Below the pieces are notes generated by a model that ran no database searches, was not told the DNA's origin, and saw nothing but the letters and a program-made list of their open reading frames with translations. A stretch of DNA of 64,000 nt. It comes from Bacillota bacterium. Its GTDB lineage: Bacteria; Bacillota; Clostridia; Oscillospirales; Acutalibacteraceae. Below, one piece after another: positions 1-8,351 of this stretch (within the stretch, counting starts at the first letter, position 1; every line of letters starts with the position of its first letter). The position numbers were made by a program, and so were the translations under genes. The DNA lies in assembly GCA_023418995.1 (NCBI GenBank), contig JAEZYP010000037.1, positions 1-64,000 on the forward strand, in the 5' to 3' direction.

Positions 1-711
1 TTCCAGACCAGCTGCACCAATTGGACCGGTGGGGCCAGTGGGACCTTCCAGTCCTGCCGCACCAGTTGGACCGGTGGGGCCAGTCGGGCCTTCCGGACCA
101 GCTGCACCAGTTGGACCAGTGGGGCCAGTCGGGCCTTCCGCGCCTGTCGCACCAGTTGGGCCGGTGGGACCAGTCGGACCTTCCAGACCAGCTGCACCAG
201 TTGGACCGGTAGGGCCAGTCGGGCCTTCCAGACCTGCTGCACCAGTTGGACCAGTTGGGCCAGTGGGACCTTCCGGACCGGTTGGGCCGGTGGGACCTGT
301 CATGCCCGTATCATCTGTTCCAATTACAGCCAGAGAGGCTTTGATCGGGACAACGGTTGAATAATAAATCGTAGCGCTGCTGCTATTCCTCAGTTCTACG
401 GTTACGGGCGCTGCTACCACTTCTATGACGCCAACTCCGACTACTTCACCTGTTTTGATGGGAGAATTACCGATTATGACATCTCCCTGCGATGAAACCA
501 GAGAAAATCCGGCGCCAATGGTCGATACAGAGGATTGTGTGGCCACCCACCAGTCAAATTCATATGTGCCCGCTTCTTGTATTGTAATAACGCCAGTGGC
601 ATTGTTGTAACTGATATTCCCAATAGAAATCAGTGTTGAATCAAAGATGACGTTTGTGTTAGATTCAACGGTTCCCGCTGTTAAGCGTTCAACCTGCAAT
701 GATATACTCAT
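1..711 (-). CDS. Collagen-like surface/exosporium protein, partial
   Basis: The reading frame is open from an ATG at 711, with GGAGG just upstream, to the window edge (237 codons; C-terminus missing). Residues 1 to about 136 are rich in beta-branched residues and resemble the jelly-roll domain of BclA/C1q-like proteins. From about residue 137 onward there are Gly-Pro-Thr and Gly-Ala-Thr triplets broken by Gly-x-Glu triplets. Such repeats form trimeric collagen-like stalks on spores or cells of Firmicutes. BclA-like proteins usually carry the globular domain after the stalk; here it comes first. The plus-strand open frames over this repeat are mirror images of it. The family call is firm; location on the spore is inference. 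Confidence 0.8.
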   Translation of the reverse strand, partial: MSISLQVERLTAGTVESNTNVIFDSTLISIGNISYNNATGVITIQEAGTYEFDWWVATQSSVSTIGAGFSLVSSQGDVIIGNSPIKTGEVVGVGVIEVVAAPVTVELRNSSSATIYYSTVVPIKASLAVIGTDDTGMTGPTGPTGPEGPTGPTGPTGAAGLEGPTGPTGPTGAAGLEGPTGPTGPTGATGAEGPTGPTGPTGAAGPEGPTGPTGPTGAAGLEGPTGPTGPIGAAGLE

Positions 712-801
712 AAAGGTACCCTCCTATGAATCATTTTATGTTGACAAGCTGGATCTGTGTATAGCATCTTCGTGAGGGTTCAGATTAGAACATTATTATG
801 A

Positions 802-1107
802 TCACATACTTTTGAAAAAGGAAATACCTTTATAACAAAGCTTTGAAAAATACTGGAACAATCCAAAACGCGTCGGCGCAATCACCCAGATCAAAATGTT
901 TCTGCCGTGCCTGCCAAAGAGCCTCACCGGTTTTGATATCGTATTTCTTCGCCTGCTCATTTTTGGTCAATATGATTCCGTACCGTTGCCTCGAGTCGCC
1001 GCTCACAGCAATCGGCTTATTAAGATTTCTGGCCGGTGCAGGAACTTTACAGATGCGTAAAATCTGTTGCAATTTAAGTGCAATATGATTCGATCTACAT
1101 TTTCCAC
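802..1107 (-). pseudogene. Decayed DinB/UmuC-type (Y-family) DNA polymerase fragment
   Basis: From a GTG at 1107 the frame reads like a Y-family polymerase start: RIILHLNCNRFYASVKFLHR, where intact enzymes have a DCNSFYASVE-type palm motif. After a one-base shift it continues as NKPIAVSGD and then YGIILTKNEQAKKYDIKTGE, also typical. A second shift leads to WVIAPTRFGLFQYFSKL before a stop. The catalytic Asp of the first motif is replaced by Asn, and most of the protein (fingers, little finger) is absent. This is a dead remnant covering about the first 100 residues of the family. Confidence 0.8.
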
Positions 1108-1174
1108 ACCAAACACATGTATTTAGGTATATTTATTATAATAAGGTAAAGTTTAAGAGATAGTGGGCTGGTAG

Positions 1175-1561
1175 ATGAATCAATTTAAGGATAATCTCAG
1201 ACTCGCCATGAAATCAGCCAATGTGACGCAAAGTGAGCTGGCTAATTGAATCAATTGCAATAAAATATCTTAGCTACCTATTTACGCGGTACGGTAACCC
1301 CAGAAGTCAAAGGATGTACGAACTCGCAACGGCGCTGAATGCAGATATGAACTGGTTGTCTGGTGTATGTAGTGTTCAAAGAAGCTGCGAGAGATTTCCA
1401 GAATCAGACCCGGATCAATTCTCAACCCGACTATCTTATGTTCTTGATAAAAGAGGTATCATCCCAGAGCAATTAGCAAAATGAGCAACATCGAAGCAAA
1501 TTCCATTCGGAAATATTTAAGCGGTAATTCTGTTAAAATGCAGCTTATATATGGCAAGTGA
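1175..1561 (+). pseudogene. Decayed XRE-type (phage repressor-like) regulator
   Basis: An ATG at 1175 starts a helix-turn-helix-like segment (MNQFKDNLRLAMKSANVTQ, then SELAN) that hits a stop. In another frame a match to the end of an XRE domain follows (RMYELATALNADMNWLSG). A second helix-turn-helix-like stretch (LSYVLDKRGIIPEQLAK, continuing in a shifted frame as MSNIEANSIRKYLSGNS) ends at 1561. Several frameshifts are needed to join the parts, so it is not functional. It is divergent from the dinB remnant; the pair looks like the residue of an old mobile element. Confidence 0.65.
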
Positions 1562-1721
1562 GTATATATAAATAGATAAAGGTCCGGCTGTGTAATGGTA
1601 CATTGCAGACCGCAAATGCTTTTCAAGTAAACTGTATATTGAAGAAATAATTGGACGATGATAGAAATTTATGTTATATATAAATAAAGTATAATTAAGC
1701 CCCATCAAAGGAGGAATAAAA

Positions 1722-1946
1722 ATGAGCAACGAGATCGAAAAAAATGTGGACAAGATAATTGGTAAGGTAAAAGAGGTTGCTGGACAGGTTGTCAATTCCG
1801 AAGAGTTGGAGCTAAAGGGAAAACTGCAAGGTTTAAAAGGCGAAGCAGCCGAGGTTGGGGAAAAGGTAAAAGAAAAGATTGCTGGAAAGGCCAATGATCT
1901 GATTGACGCGATTCAGGAAACGAAAGAGGATAGTAAAGCAAACTGA
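1722..1946 (+). CDS. CsbD-like general stress protein
   Basis: A 74-residue, lysine/glutamate-rich, helical protein with the CsbD-family pattern of repeated K-G-K-x-K-E-x-A-G segments (IIGKVKEVAGQVV near residue 12; LKGKLQGLKGEAAE in the middle). A strong AAAGGAGG site lies just upstream of the ATG. CsbD proteins are small soluble proteins induced in general stress in Bacillus and relatives; their biochemical role is unknown. It stands alone and is followed by a clear terminator. Confidence 0.85.
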   Translation: MSNEIEKNVDKIIGKVKEVAGQVVNSEELELKGKLQGLKGEAAEVGEKVKEKIAGKANDLIDAIQETKEDSKAN

Positions 1947-1970
1947 ATAATCAGAATATAAAACAAAAAA

Positions 1971-2006
1971 ATCCCCCGTAGCAGAATGAATCCGGCTGCG
2001 GGGGAT
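1971..2006 (+). terminator. Terminator after csbD-like gene
   Basis: A 12-bp stem (ATCCCCCGTAGC with GCTGCGGGGGAT, one G-U pair) lies 25 bases after the CsbD-like stop and is preceded by an A-run. It could work in both directions. Confidence 0.75.
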
Positions 2007-2018
2007 CACTGTTAATAT

Positions 2019-2216
2019 TTAATTATTGAAGTAGGTGGTCTGGCGGCAGGCAACGCCATGTTGCTTGACGCCTGCCGCTACATCGAACCGTATGGATGAA
2101 TGAGTAATTTCTCTGCCGCTTTCAGGGTCATAAATTGTATAAATGATATATGCCGTTCCAGGGCGCAGACCAGTAACACGGTAATTACCGTTTGGCAGTT
2201 GTTTTTTGAAATGTTT
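2019..2216 (-). pseudogene. Remnant of an unidentified beta-rich protein
   Basis: An open frame without a usable start codon ends at 2019. It reads LPNGNYRVTGLRPGTAYIIY and then TIYDPESGREITHSSIRF, a pattern reminiscent of fibronectin type III or similar beta-sandwich domains. An ATG with upstream sequence exists in a neighbouring frame (MKIMKTFQK) but runs into a stop, so a frameshift probably broke the gene. Family assignment is weak. Confidence 0.35.
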
Positions 2217-2328
2217 TCATTATTTTCATCCCCAAATATGTAATGTCCATGTAATAGCCTACCTGAAAATCCCGGTAATTACAATGAATAAAATTTACCA
2301 ACAGTTGAGAATGGGGCTGTAAAGAACA

Positions 2329-2357
2329 AGTCCCCACCAATTGTGCGGGTGGGGACT
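2329..2357. terminator. GC-rich hairpin in gene-free stretch
   Basis: A perfect 10-bp stem AGTCCCCACC/GGTGGGGACT with a 9-base loop, followed by TCAGTTAATTATTT. It is probably an intrinsic terminator of a lost gene. A second imperfect GC hairpin follows at about 2,481-2,515. Nothing else is evident between 2,217 and 2,563. Confidence 0.55.
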
Positions 2358-2563
2358 CAGTTAATTATTTAATCGCTAACATGTCGCTTCATTTTGCTAT
2401 CCGGGGTGAATCCGATAGGGTATAAACTCTCCAGCCGTTTTTTATCTGACTTCCTTATATCATGACATGATAAAAACAAAAGCGGCACACCGGAAAATCA
2501 TTCCAGTGCGCCGCTTCATAGTCTTATTCTGTTTTTTTGATCTTGTACCCTATTCTAACACAA

Positions 2564-2593
2564 ATCCGCATCAGCCCAAGAGCCAATGCGGAT
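2564..2593 (-). terminator. Terminator of tmRNA
   Basis: Inverted repeat ATCCGCAT...ATGCGGAT with partly paired interior, just past the tmRNA 3' end in the minus direction and followed by TTTGTGTT. Confidence 0.7.
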
Positions 2594-2604
2594 AGTGATA
2601 AGGT

Positions 2605-2954
2605 TGGTGGAGATGAGGAGAATCGAACTCCTGTCCGAAGACCGCCTACCAAAGCTTTCTACGAGTGTAGCCGGTGTTTTAACATTCCCTCCGCACAGCG
2701 CCCGTCGGCAGGCTCTGTGCATCAGTAGCCTTTAAGCCATGACCGGGTTAAAGGCGTAGCCCGATTCATGTTCACCGCTAAATGACGCCCTTATCCGGGT
2801 CGCGGTACTCCCGGTAAGAACGAGCAGCCTAAATTAGGCTGCTAATGCAACTTTATTGTTGTCGTTTAATTTTAAGTTTGCGGATTTTATAGCGGTTCCG
2901 CACCGCTACTCGCTTACCGAGGCTCACAATCCCCGTCGAAACCTTTACATCCCC
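2605..2954 (-). ncRNA. ssrA: tmRNA (transfer-messenger RNA)
   Basis: The 5' end GGGGATGTAAAGGTTTCGAC (from 2954) and the 3' end with T-arm GGAGTTCGATTCTCC and encoded CCA (2605) are classic tmRNA ends and pair to form the tRNA-like domain. The tag frame (2834-2881) encodes ANLKLNDNNKVALAA and a TAA stop; the ALAA end is the usual degradation signal. tmRNA rescues ribosomes stalled on broken mRNAs with the help of SmpB, whose gene lies immediately upstream on the same strand. Confidence 0.97.
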
Positions 2955-3002
2955 ATGTAAAATAAAACTTTGCTTATAATAACCTAAACCGCCGCTACTA
3001 TG

Positions 3003-3467
3003 CTAACGGTTTCTTTCCTTCAGGGCACGCTCAATGTCACGTTTTGCGGATTTCTCCGCCATATCGGCACGCTTGTCATGGAGCTTCTTGCCCTTACATA
3101 ACCCTACCTGTACCTTTACAATAGAACCTTTGAGATAAACGGAAATGGGTATCAGAGAATATCCGTCCTGCTTTACAAGACCGAACAGCCGCGCGATCTC
3201 TCGCTTATGCATCAGCAGACGCCGCACGCGCATGGGATCCTTATTAAAAATATTCCCCTGCTCATATGGACTGATGTGCATGCCGTTAACGACCAGCTCG
3301 CCGCCTACAATGGAACACCAGGAATCCTTTAGATTCGCCTGCCCCTTGCGCAAGGACTTTACTTCTGTGCCTTTCAGCTCAATTCCCGCTTCCATGCTCT
3401 CTTCCACAAAATAGTCGTGAAAGGCTTTTTTATTCTGTGCAAGTGTTTTTAAATTTTCTTTTGCCAT
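3003..3467 (-). CDS. smpB: SsrA-binding protein SmpB
   Basis: 154 residues, normal for SmpB. It has the conserved core FHDYFVEESMEAGIELKGTE, the GxEVKSLR motif, and a basic C-terminal tail (KSAKRDIERALKERNR) that enters the mRNA channel of the ribosome. The start at 3467 has GGAGGAGG at good distance; a longer frame upstream lacks support. SmpB binds the tRNA-like part of tmRNA and delivers it to stalled ribosomes. The gene lies 48 bases before the tmRNA gene on the same strand, a common pairing in Firmicutes. Confidence 0.97.
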   Translation of the reverse strand: MAKENLKTLAQNKKAFHDYFVEESMEAGIELKGTEVKSLRKGQANLKDSWCSIVGGELVVNGMHISPYEQGNIFNKDPMRVRRLLMHKREIARLFGLVKQDGYSLIPISVYLKGSIVKVQVGLCKGKKLHDKRADMAEKSAKRDIERALKERNR

Positions 3468-3547
3468 AAAAAAGCCTCCTCCAACCTTGTTGGGATATGA
3501 ATATATCATATCCGTTATAATTTGTCAAGCATTATGTAAACCAGGCT

Positions 3548-4150
3548 TTAGATTTCGCTTCTTCCCTCAATCGCGCGGGAGAGCGTCACCTCATCGGCAT
3601 ACTCCAAATCGCCGCCAACTGGAATTCCGTAGGCAAGGCGCGTAACCTTTACACCCAAAGGCTTTAAAAGACGTGAAATATACATCGCCGTCGCCTCTCC
3701 CTCAACCGTCGGGTTGGTTGCCATGATTACTTCTTTTACAACCTCGTTATTGATGCGGGCCAGCAGCTCTTTGATACAGAGCTGGTCGGGACCCACACCG
3801 TTCAACGGTGAAATCGCACCGTGAAGAACATGGTACGTGGCGTTAAACTCGTGGGTACGCTCCAAGGCGATGACATCGCGCGGGTCTTCTACCACACAAA
3901 TCATGGATTTATCCCGTGATTCATTTCGGCACACCGGGCAAAGCTCCTGATCAGTCAAATTACAGCATAATTTACAGTAATGAATCCTTTCATGCGCGTC
4001 CAGAATCGAATTGGCTAAATTCTCGGCACCCTCCTTGGAAAGACCCAAAATATAATACGCCAGGCGCTGTGCGCTTTTGTGCCCGATTCCAGGCAGACGT
4101 TCAAACTGTTCGATCAGGCGCGACAGCGGCGCTACATTATAGGAAGGCAT
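3548..4150 (-). CDS. recR: Recombination protein RecR
   Basis: 200 residues, full length. An N-terminal helix-hairpin-helix (RLPGIGHKSAQRLA, about 18-31) is followed by a four-cysteine zinc finger (C59, C62, C71, C74) and a Toprim domain (ICVVEDPRD near 84-92). A C-terminal glycine-rich segment (IPVGGDLEY) closes the fold. RecR works with RecO/RecF to load RecA onto gapped DNA. Its start follows the ybaB stop by 3 bases, so the two are co-translated in the dnaX-ybaB-recR operon. Confidence 0.97.
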   Translation of the reverse strand: MPSYNVAPLSRLIEQFERLPGIGHKSAQRLAYYILGLSKEGAENLANSILDAHERIHYCKLCCNLTDQELCPVCRNESRDKSMICVVEDPRDVIALERTHEFNATYHVLHGAISPLNGVGPDQLCIKELLARINNEVVKEVIMATNPTVEGEATAMYISRLLKPLGVKVTRLAYGIPVGGDLEYADEVTLSRAIEGRSEI

Positions 4151-4153
4151 ACG

Positions 4154-4501
4154 TTAAAACATTCCCGGTACGTTCAATCCGCCGGAAATTTTCTCCATTC
4201 TTTCCTGCTTCTCCGTAGACGCGGCACGAAGCGCTTCGTTTACAGCCGCCATAACCAAATCAGAGAGCATCTCTACATCCTCAGGGTCTACAACCTCCGG
4301 TTCGATTTCAATTGCTTTTACTTCCATTCTACCAGTAACCGTTGCCTTTACAGCATCGCCGCCGGCAGTCGCGCTATACTCTTTCACATCAAGTTCATTG
4401 GTGATCTCATCCATTTGATCCTGCAGTTTTTGTGCCTGACGCGCGAGCTGCTGCAAATTTGCGGCTCCGCCGCCGTTCATTTGTGGTAATCTTGCTTTCA
4501 T
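4154..4501 (-). CDS. YbaB/EbfC-family nucleoid-associated protein
   Basis: 115 residues with the family pattern: a Gln-rich N-terminal helix (LQQLARQAQKLQDQMDEI) followed by a beta segment with AGGDAVKATVTG and a helix DLVMAAVNEALR. These small dimeric proteins bind DNA. The gene sits between dnaX and recR as in most Firmicutes and is translated with recR. Confidence 0.95.
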   Translation of the reverse strand: MKARLPQMNGGGAANLQQLARQAQKLQDQMDEITNELDVKEYSATAGGDAVKATVTGRMEVKAIEIEPEVVDPEDVEMLSDLVMAAVNEALRAASTEKQERMEKISGGLNVPGMF

Positions 4502-4530
4502 ACAGATTTCCTCCTGTTATTTCAAACAAT

Positions 4531-6147
4531 TTATATTTGTGTTACTTCTATGCCTTCCTGCTCCGCAAGACCCGCAAGCTTTTTCAGCGGATCCTCCTGT
4601 TTCTGGGCTGTTTTGCCTTTATAGGGACCCAGATTATAGGTTTTCCCAGTCACCTGCTGAATTGCGCGGCGCATATTTTCCCGCTGGGCAGGCTCCCGAA
4701 GCAGTTTAAACGCAATTTCATTGGGAGCGTCAATCAACACATAGGCCCCGCTGGTATAGGCGGACGAACCGTGAAACGCGGAGGCAATCGCTTTGGAATA
4801 GCCCTTTAATATTTGCAGGATTTCCGGCCATTCTGCCAACCGTTCCGCATTGCTATGGATATCATTCTGCGGCACTGTTTCCAAAATTACCTGCGGCTCC
4901 CGTGCCGGTTCTTCCGGTTCCACAGGCAAATTGACTGTCTTTTGCGGCTGAGTAATTTCCTTTCTAGGGGAAGGCTCCTCCATTGCCGCCCTTGTGGTCT
5001 GCGGTCTTACGCCGGAACGCTCCAACGCCTCAATACGGCGAAGTATCGCATCCTGCGTGGAGTCAAGCTCCGGAGAACACAGCCGTAGCATTGCCATTTC
5101 CATTTCGATACGCCGGTCACCACCGCGATACATTTTTTCCAAAGCGGACTGAAGCGTATCCATTCCGTGCAAAACAACGGGAAGCGGAATTGCCAAAGCC
5201 TGTTTTGTAAGCCTTTCAAATTCGGAATCGGAAGCGACGATCATTCCGTGTGCGTCCTTCATCACCTTAATCAGCATTAGATTTCGCAGGTGGGCGGAAA
5301 GCTCTTCGCAAAGTCTTGCCATATCCTTTGAAGAATGATGAAGCTGGTCGATCAGCGCAAGCGCATGAGCGGAATCGTTCTGCCGGATGGCATCAGTCAA
5401 ATCAAACAGATGGTCCCGGCCAACCAGACCGGCGGTTTGGTTAACGACCTCAATCGTGATATTTTTACTGCGCCCCAGGCACTGGTCCAGAAGCGAGAGC
5501 GCGTCACGCAGCGCACCGTCGGCCAAACGGGCGATAAGGAGCGCGGCCTGCGGCTCTATTTCCGCCTGCTCCTGCCGGACGACGTAGTCCAGCCTGTCCG
5601 CGATTTCCTCCGGCGGAATCCGGCGGAAATCAAAGCGCTGGCAACGCGACAGAATCGTCGCGGGCAGCTTATGCACCTCGGTCGTCGCCAGAATAAAGAT
5701 CACATGTGCGGGCGGTTCCTCCAAGGTTTTCAGCAGGGCGTTGAACGCGCCGATGGATAGCATATGAACCTCATCAATAATATAAACCCGATACCTTGCG
5801 GCAGCAGGGGTAAAGTTTGCTTCCTCTCGGAGGGAACGGATGTTATCGACGCCGTTATTGCTTGCCGCGTCAATTTCCACGATATCCATCAGCGAACCGC
5901 TGTCCGCCGCGCGGCAGATTTCACATTCGCCGCAGGGGTCTCCCTCTACTGGATGCAAACAGTTAACCGCCTTCGCCATAATTTTGGCGCAGGTAGTTTT
6001 ACCGGTTCCTCTGGAGCCGGTAAACAGGTATGCGTGCGCGATACGCCCCGCCATCAACTCGTTTTTCAGTGTTACGGTAACCTGGGGCTGTCCGGCCACA
6101 TCCGCAAAGACCTTCGGTCTCCACTTCCGGTAAAGTACCTGATACAT
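4531..6147 (-). CDS. dnaX: DNA polymerase III subunit gamma/tau
   Basis: 538 residues from ATG 6147 (GGAGGCGC upstream; the open frame extends further but without a site). Begins MYQVLYRKWRP, has Walker A GSRGTGKT (44-51), zinc-binding Cys 63/72/75/78, Walker B VYIIDEVHM (121-129), then clamp-loader domains and a variable C-terminal tau-like region rich in Pro and Glu. It is the ATPase motor of the clamp loader and couples polymerases at the fork. It lies directly downstream of the SRP RNA gene and upstream of ybaB-recR. Confidence 0.97.
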   Translation of the reverse strand: MYQVLYRKWRPKVFADVAGQPQVTVTLKNELMAGRIAHAYLFTGSRGTGKTTCAKIMAKAVNCLHPVEGDPCGECEICRAADSGSLMDIVEIDAASNNGVDNIRSLREEANFTPAAARYRVYIIDEVHMLSIGAFNALLKTLEEPPAHVIFILATTEVHKLPATILSRCQRFDFRRIPPEEIADRLDYVVRQEQAEIEPQAALLIARLADGALRDALSLLDQCLGRSKNITIEVVNQTAGLVGRDHLFDLTDAIRQNDSAHALALIDQLHHSSKDMARLCEELSAHLRNLMLIKVMKDAHGMIVASDSEFERLTKQALAIPLPVVLHGMDTLQSALEKMYRGGDRRIEMEMAMLRLCSPELDSTQDAILRRIEALERSGVRPQTTRAAMEEPSPRKEITQPQKTVNLPVEPEEPAREPQVILETVPQNDIHSNAERLAEWPEILQILKGYSKAIASAFHGSSAYTSGAYVLIDAPNEIAFKLLREPAQRENMRRAIQQVTGKTYNLGPYKGKTAQKQEDPLKKLAGLAEQEGIEVTQI

Positions 6148-6246
6148 ACTGCGCCTCCTATTCTCAAGGATGTTAACCGGTTCGTTTAAAGAATAAGGAT
6201 TAACAAATCGAAAGCAAGACAGACCGTTTTCAAACGGCTCATGCAC

Positions 6247-6370
6247 TAGGATATGCAGACGAACAGACCACCTGCATCGCGCAGGGCAATCCGCTTAATG
6301 CTGCTCGGTTCCCCGCCTGACATGGTTCGCGGTGCCCCGCCGCGCAGAGCCCGCCCGCCTGCATATCCTA
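6247..6370 (-). ncRNA. ffs: Signal recognition particle RNA (small bacterial type)
   Basis: The minus strand forms a long hairpin closed by TAGGATATGC (from 6370) and GCATATCCTA. It carries the SRP core: ACCATGTCAGGCGGGGAACC and then GAGCAGCA, matching the conserved domain IV loop that binds Ffh. About 120 nt fits the short SRP RNA. Its position just before dnaX is typical in Clostridia, and a good promoter lies upstream (6,414-6,442). Exact ends are estimated from the closing stem. Confidence 0.9.
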
Positions 6371-6413
6371 TTGCACGCATTTCTGCCTTGCTTTTATAAA
6401 ATCTAGCTTATCC

Positions 6414-6442
6414 ATTATAAACTATTCTGCCTGAATTGACAA
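6414..6442 (-). promoter_or_regulatory. Promoter for SRP RNA / dnaX operon
   Basis: Minus-strand TTGTCA (6437-6442), 17-base spacer and TATAAT (6414-6419), about 45 bases upstream of the SRP RNA 5' end. The match to the housekeeping sigma-A consensus is close. Confidence 0.75.
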
Positions 6443-6567
6443 TAACTATTTTATAAAATTCTCTGACCAAAACAACATCCGGTCGCGGAATCAATCTCGT
6501 AAGCAAACAATAGGAAAACGCCCCGATTTGTGATATAATAAGCGAATAAAGGGGGGTGCTGTCATAT

Positions 6568-7146
6568 ATGTATCAAACATGGGATGAGCTGGAATCCGCC
6601 TGCCGGGATTGCCGCAAATGCGGGCTGTGTGAGGGGCGTACCAATCTGGTATTCGGCGTAGGCAACAAAGAAGCGAAGGTGCTGTTTATCGGAGAAGGGC
6701 CCGGAGAAAACGAAGATTTGCAGGGAGAACCGTTTGTCGGCAGAAGCGGGCAGCTGCTCGATAAAATGCTGGCTGCCGTTGACCTTGACCGCCATACCAA
6801 TATTTATATTGCAAATATTGTAAAATGCAGACCGCCGCAAAACCGCGACCCCCTGCCGCAGGAACAGGACTTATGCATTGAATGGCTGAGGAATCAGGTT
6901 ACTCTGATTCGCCCGAAAATTATCGTCTGCCTAGGGAGAATTGCCGCAATGAAAATCATCAAGCCGGATATGAAGATTACAAAGGAACACGGAATTTTCT
7001 TCGAGAAAGCCGGCGTGCTGATGATGGCGACCCTTCACCCCGCCGCCCTGCTGCGGAATCCCAACAACAAGCCCGCGGCGTTTGATGACTTCATCAAGCT
7101 GCGCGATAAGATCAACGAGCTTGGTCTTGAAAATCAGGCGGAATAG
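6568..7146 (+). CDS. Uracil-DNA glycosylase, type 4 (iron-sulfur)
   Basis: 192 residues from ATG 6568, which sits 11 bases after a GGGGGG site; an in-frame GTG at 6556 overlaps that site and is less likely. It has N-terminal cysteines (CRKCGLC), the GEGPGENED catalytic loop (about 42-50), a second cysteine pair (VKCRPP and DLCIEWL) for the 4Fe-4S cluster, and the TLHPAALLRNP motif near the end. It removes uracil from DNA as the first step of base excision repair. It is a single gene on the plus strand. Confidence 0.92.
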   Translation: MYQTWDELESACRDCRKCGLCEGRTNLVFGVGNKEAKVLFIGEGPGENEDLQGEPFVGRSGQLLDKMLAAVDLDRHTNIYIANIVKCRPPQNRDPLPQEQDLCIEWLRNQVTLIRPKIIVCLGRIAAMKIIKPDMKITKEHGIFFEKAGVLMMATLHPAALLRNPNNKPAAFDDFIKLRDKINELGLENQAE

Positions 7147-7206
7147 AAAATCATACAGAGAGCAAAATTGCACTGCACATTGGCGTCTGGCTCACGCATT
7201 CATTTC

Positions 7207-7761
7207 TCACTCCATTAACAGCATTTGTCTCACTGAGTTGATATAATGCTCTGTTTCCTGTCTGTTAAACGGAATAACACGCGACCACATTCGCAACCCT
7301 TGATAATAATACAAAATCAAATCAGCGATTTGTTCGGGAATAACGATCTTAAACTCGCCAATTTCCATCCCGTAATTTAATAAACTGATCCAACGCTTTT
7401 TTGCTTTATTGTTTATATTGATAAAAAACGCTTCGTTTCCAAGATTAGCATACTCATAGATCGCAAGACTTAAAGATAACTCCTTGTTAATAATTTCACA
7501 CCGTATTGCTTCAAGCATATCTTCTAAAATACTGATTGCGCTTTCCTGTCTTTCAATACGGTCAGCTATAACATATTCTTTTGATAGAATTTCAGAAAAA
7601 ATCTGTTCGGTTCCGGCGTAATATCGATATAGCCCGCCCCGGCTTAATCCGGTTTTCTCGCAGATCTCAGTCATCGTTACTGCCTTGAATCCCTTTTCAG
7701 CAAAGAGGAGATATGATTCCTGAAGGATTTTTTCTTTTGTTTTTATTCCTTTACTTCCCAT
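7207..7761 (-). CDS. TetR-family transcriptional repressor
   Basis: 184 residues. The N-terminal TetR helix-turn-helix is clear (KEKILQESYLLFAEKGFKAV, then TMTEICEKTGLSRGGLYRYY); the C-terminal ligand domain is unassigned. It starts 1 base after the stop of the acetyltransferase gene and so shares its transcript. The promoter of that transcript carries two GACA-N4-TGTC palindromes, suggesting that the protein represses its own operon. Confidence 0.9.
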   Translation of the reverse strand: MGSKGIKTKEKILQESYLLFAEKGFKAVTMTEICEKTGLSRGGLYRYYAGTEQIFSEILSKEYVIADRIERQESAISILEDMLEAIRCEIINKELSLSLAIYEYANLGNEAFFININNKAKKRWISLLNYGMEIGEFKIVIPEQIADLILYYYQGLRMWSRVIPFNRQETEHYINSVRQMLLME

Positions 7762-7762
7762 A

Positions 7763-8284
7763 TCAAATATTCATTTCCTCTCGCAAAATAGAATACATAC
7801 AATAAGAATGAATTGTTCCTTTTTTATATACACCTTTGCGCATTGTGCCTTCGTATGTAAAACCTGCCTTTTCTAAAACGCCTTTTGACCCTATATTAAA
7901 CTCAAACGGTTCGGCAAATATTCGAATGATATCATAAGTTGCAAATGCTTCTTTGCAGATTTGTTGTACTGCTCTTGACATAATTCCTTTTCGCCAATAA
8001 TTCTCAGAAAGCCAATAACCAAGTTCTCCCGACTTCTCGTATACGTCACTCTTAATAAATATTCCAATACTTCCAACCGCTTTTCCATCAACTACAATCG
8101 CTCTGGTAATTTGATTTTTTCCCTCGTTGGAAATGCAATCATTTACATACCACTTTGCGTCGTTGATTAAATAAGGGTTTGGAAAAGTGTTTCTTAAATT
8201 TTTTGCGATGTTTGGATTATTAGCAGCTATCGCGATTTCCTCTGCGTCATCATATTGCCATTTCCTTAATATAAAGTCTTTCAT
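7763..8284 (-). CDS. GNAT N-acetyltransferase, RimJ/RimL type
   Basis: 173 residues with the GNAT fold: LRKWQYDDAEEIA at the start, VGSIGIFI beta strand, GYWLSENYWRKGIMSRAV acetyl-CoA loop and the C-terminal NIGSKGVLEKAGFTYEGTMR. Such proteins acetylate N-terminal amines of proteins or small molecules. First gene of a two-gene operon with the TetR regulator; RBS AAAGGAG before the ATG. The substrate is unknown; control by a TetR regulator hints at a detoxifying role. Confidence 0.9.
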   Translation of the reverse strand: MKDFILRKWQYDDAEEIAIAANNPNIAKNLRNTFPNPYLINDAKWYVNDCISNEGKNQITRAIVVDGKAVGSIGIFIKSDVYEKSGELGYWLSENYWRKGIMSRAVQQICKEAFATYDIIRIFAEPFEFNIGSKGVLEKAGFTYEGTMRKGVYKKGTIHSYCMYSILREEMNI

Positions 8285-8304
8285 GGTATGCTCCTTTCAA
8301 AAGC

Positions 8305-8351
8305 GACATTTTTGTCTTTTTATTATACGACAATAGTGTCGCTTTTGTCAA
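8305..8351 (-). promoter_or_regulatory. Promoter with two TetR-type operators
   Basis: Minus-strand TTGACA (8346-8351), 18-base spacer, TATAAT (8322-8327). One palindrome GACACTATTGTC (8329-8340; flanked by C/G to a 14-base palindrome) fills the spacer. A second, GACAAAAATGTC (8305-8316), lies just past the -10. Both fit GACA-N4-TGTC. Placement is ideal for repression by the TetR protein encoded downstream (inference). Confidence 0.75.

Noticed and set aside
21..364. Plus-strand proline/glycine-rich open frames
   Set aside because: They are the mirror image of the minus-strand collagen-like repeats; the minus frame has a start, a ribosome-binding site and a sensible N-terminal domain.
5335..6189. 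Long plus-strand open frames inside dnaX
   Set aside because: They are antisense to a full-length, clearly conserved dnaX and lack ribosome-binding sites.
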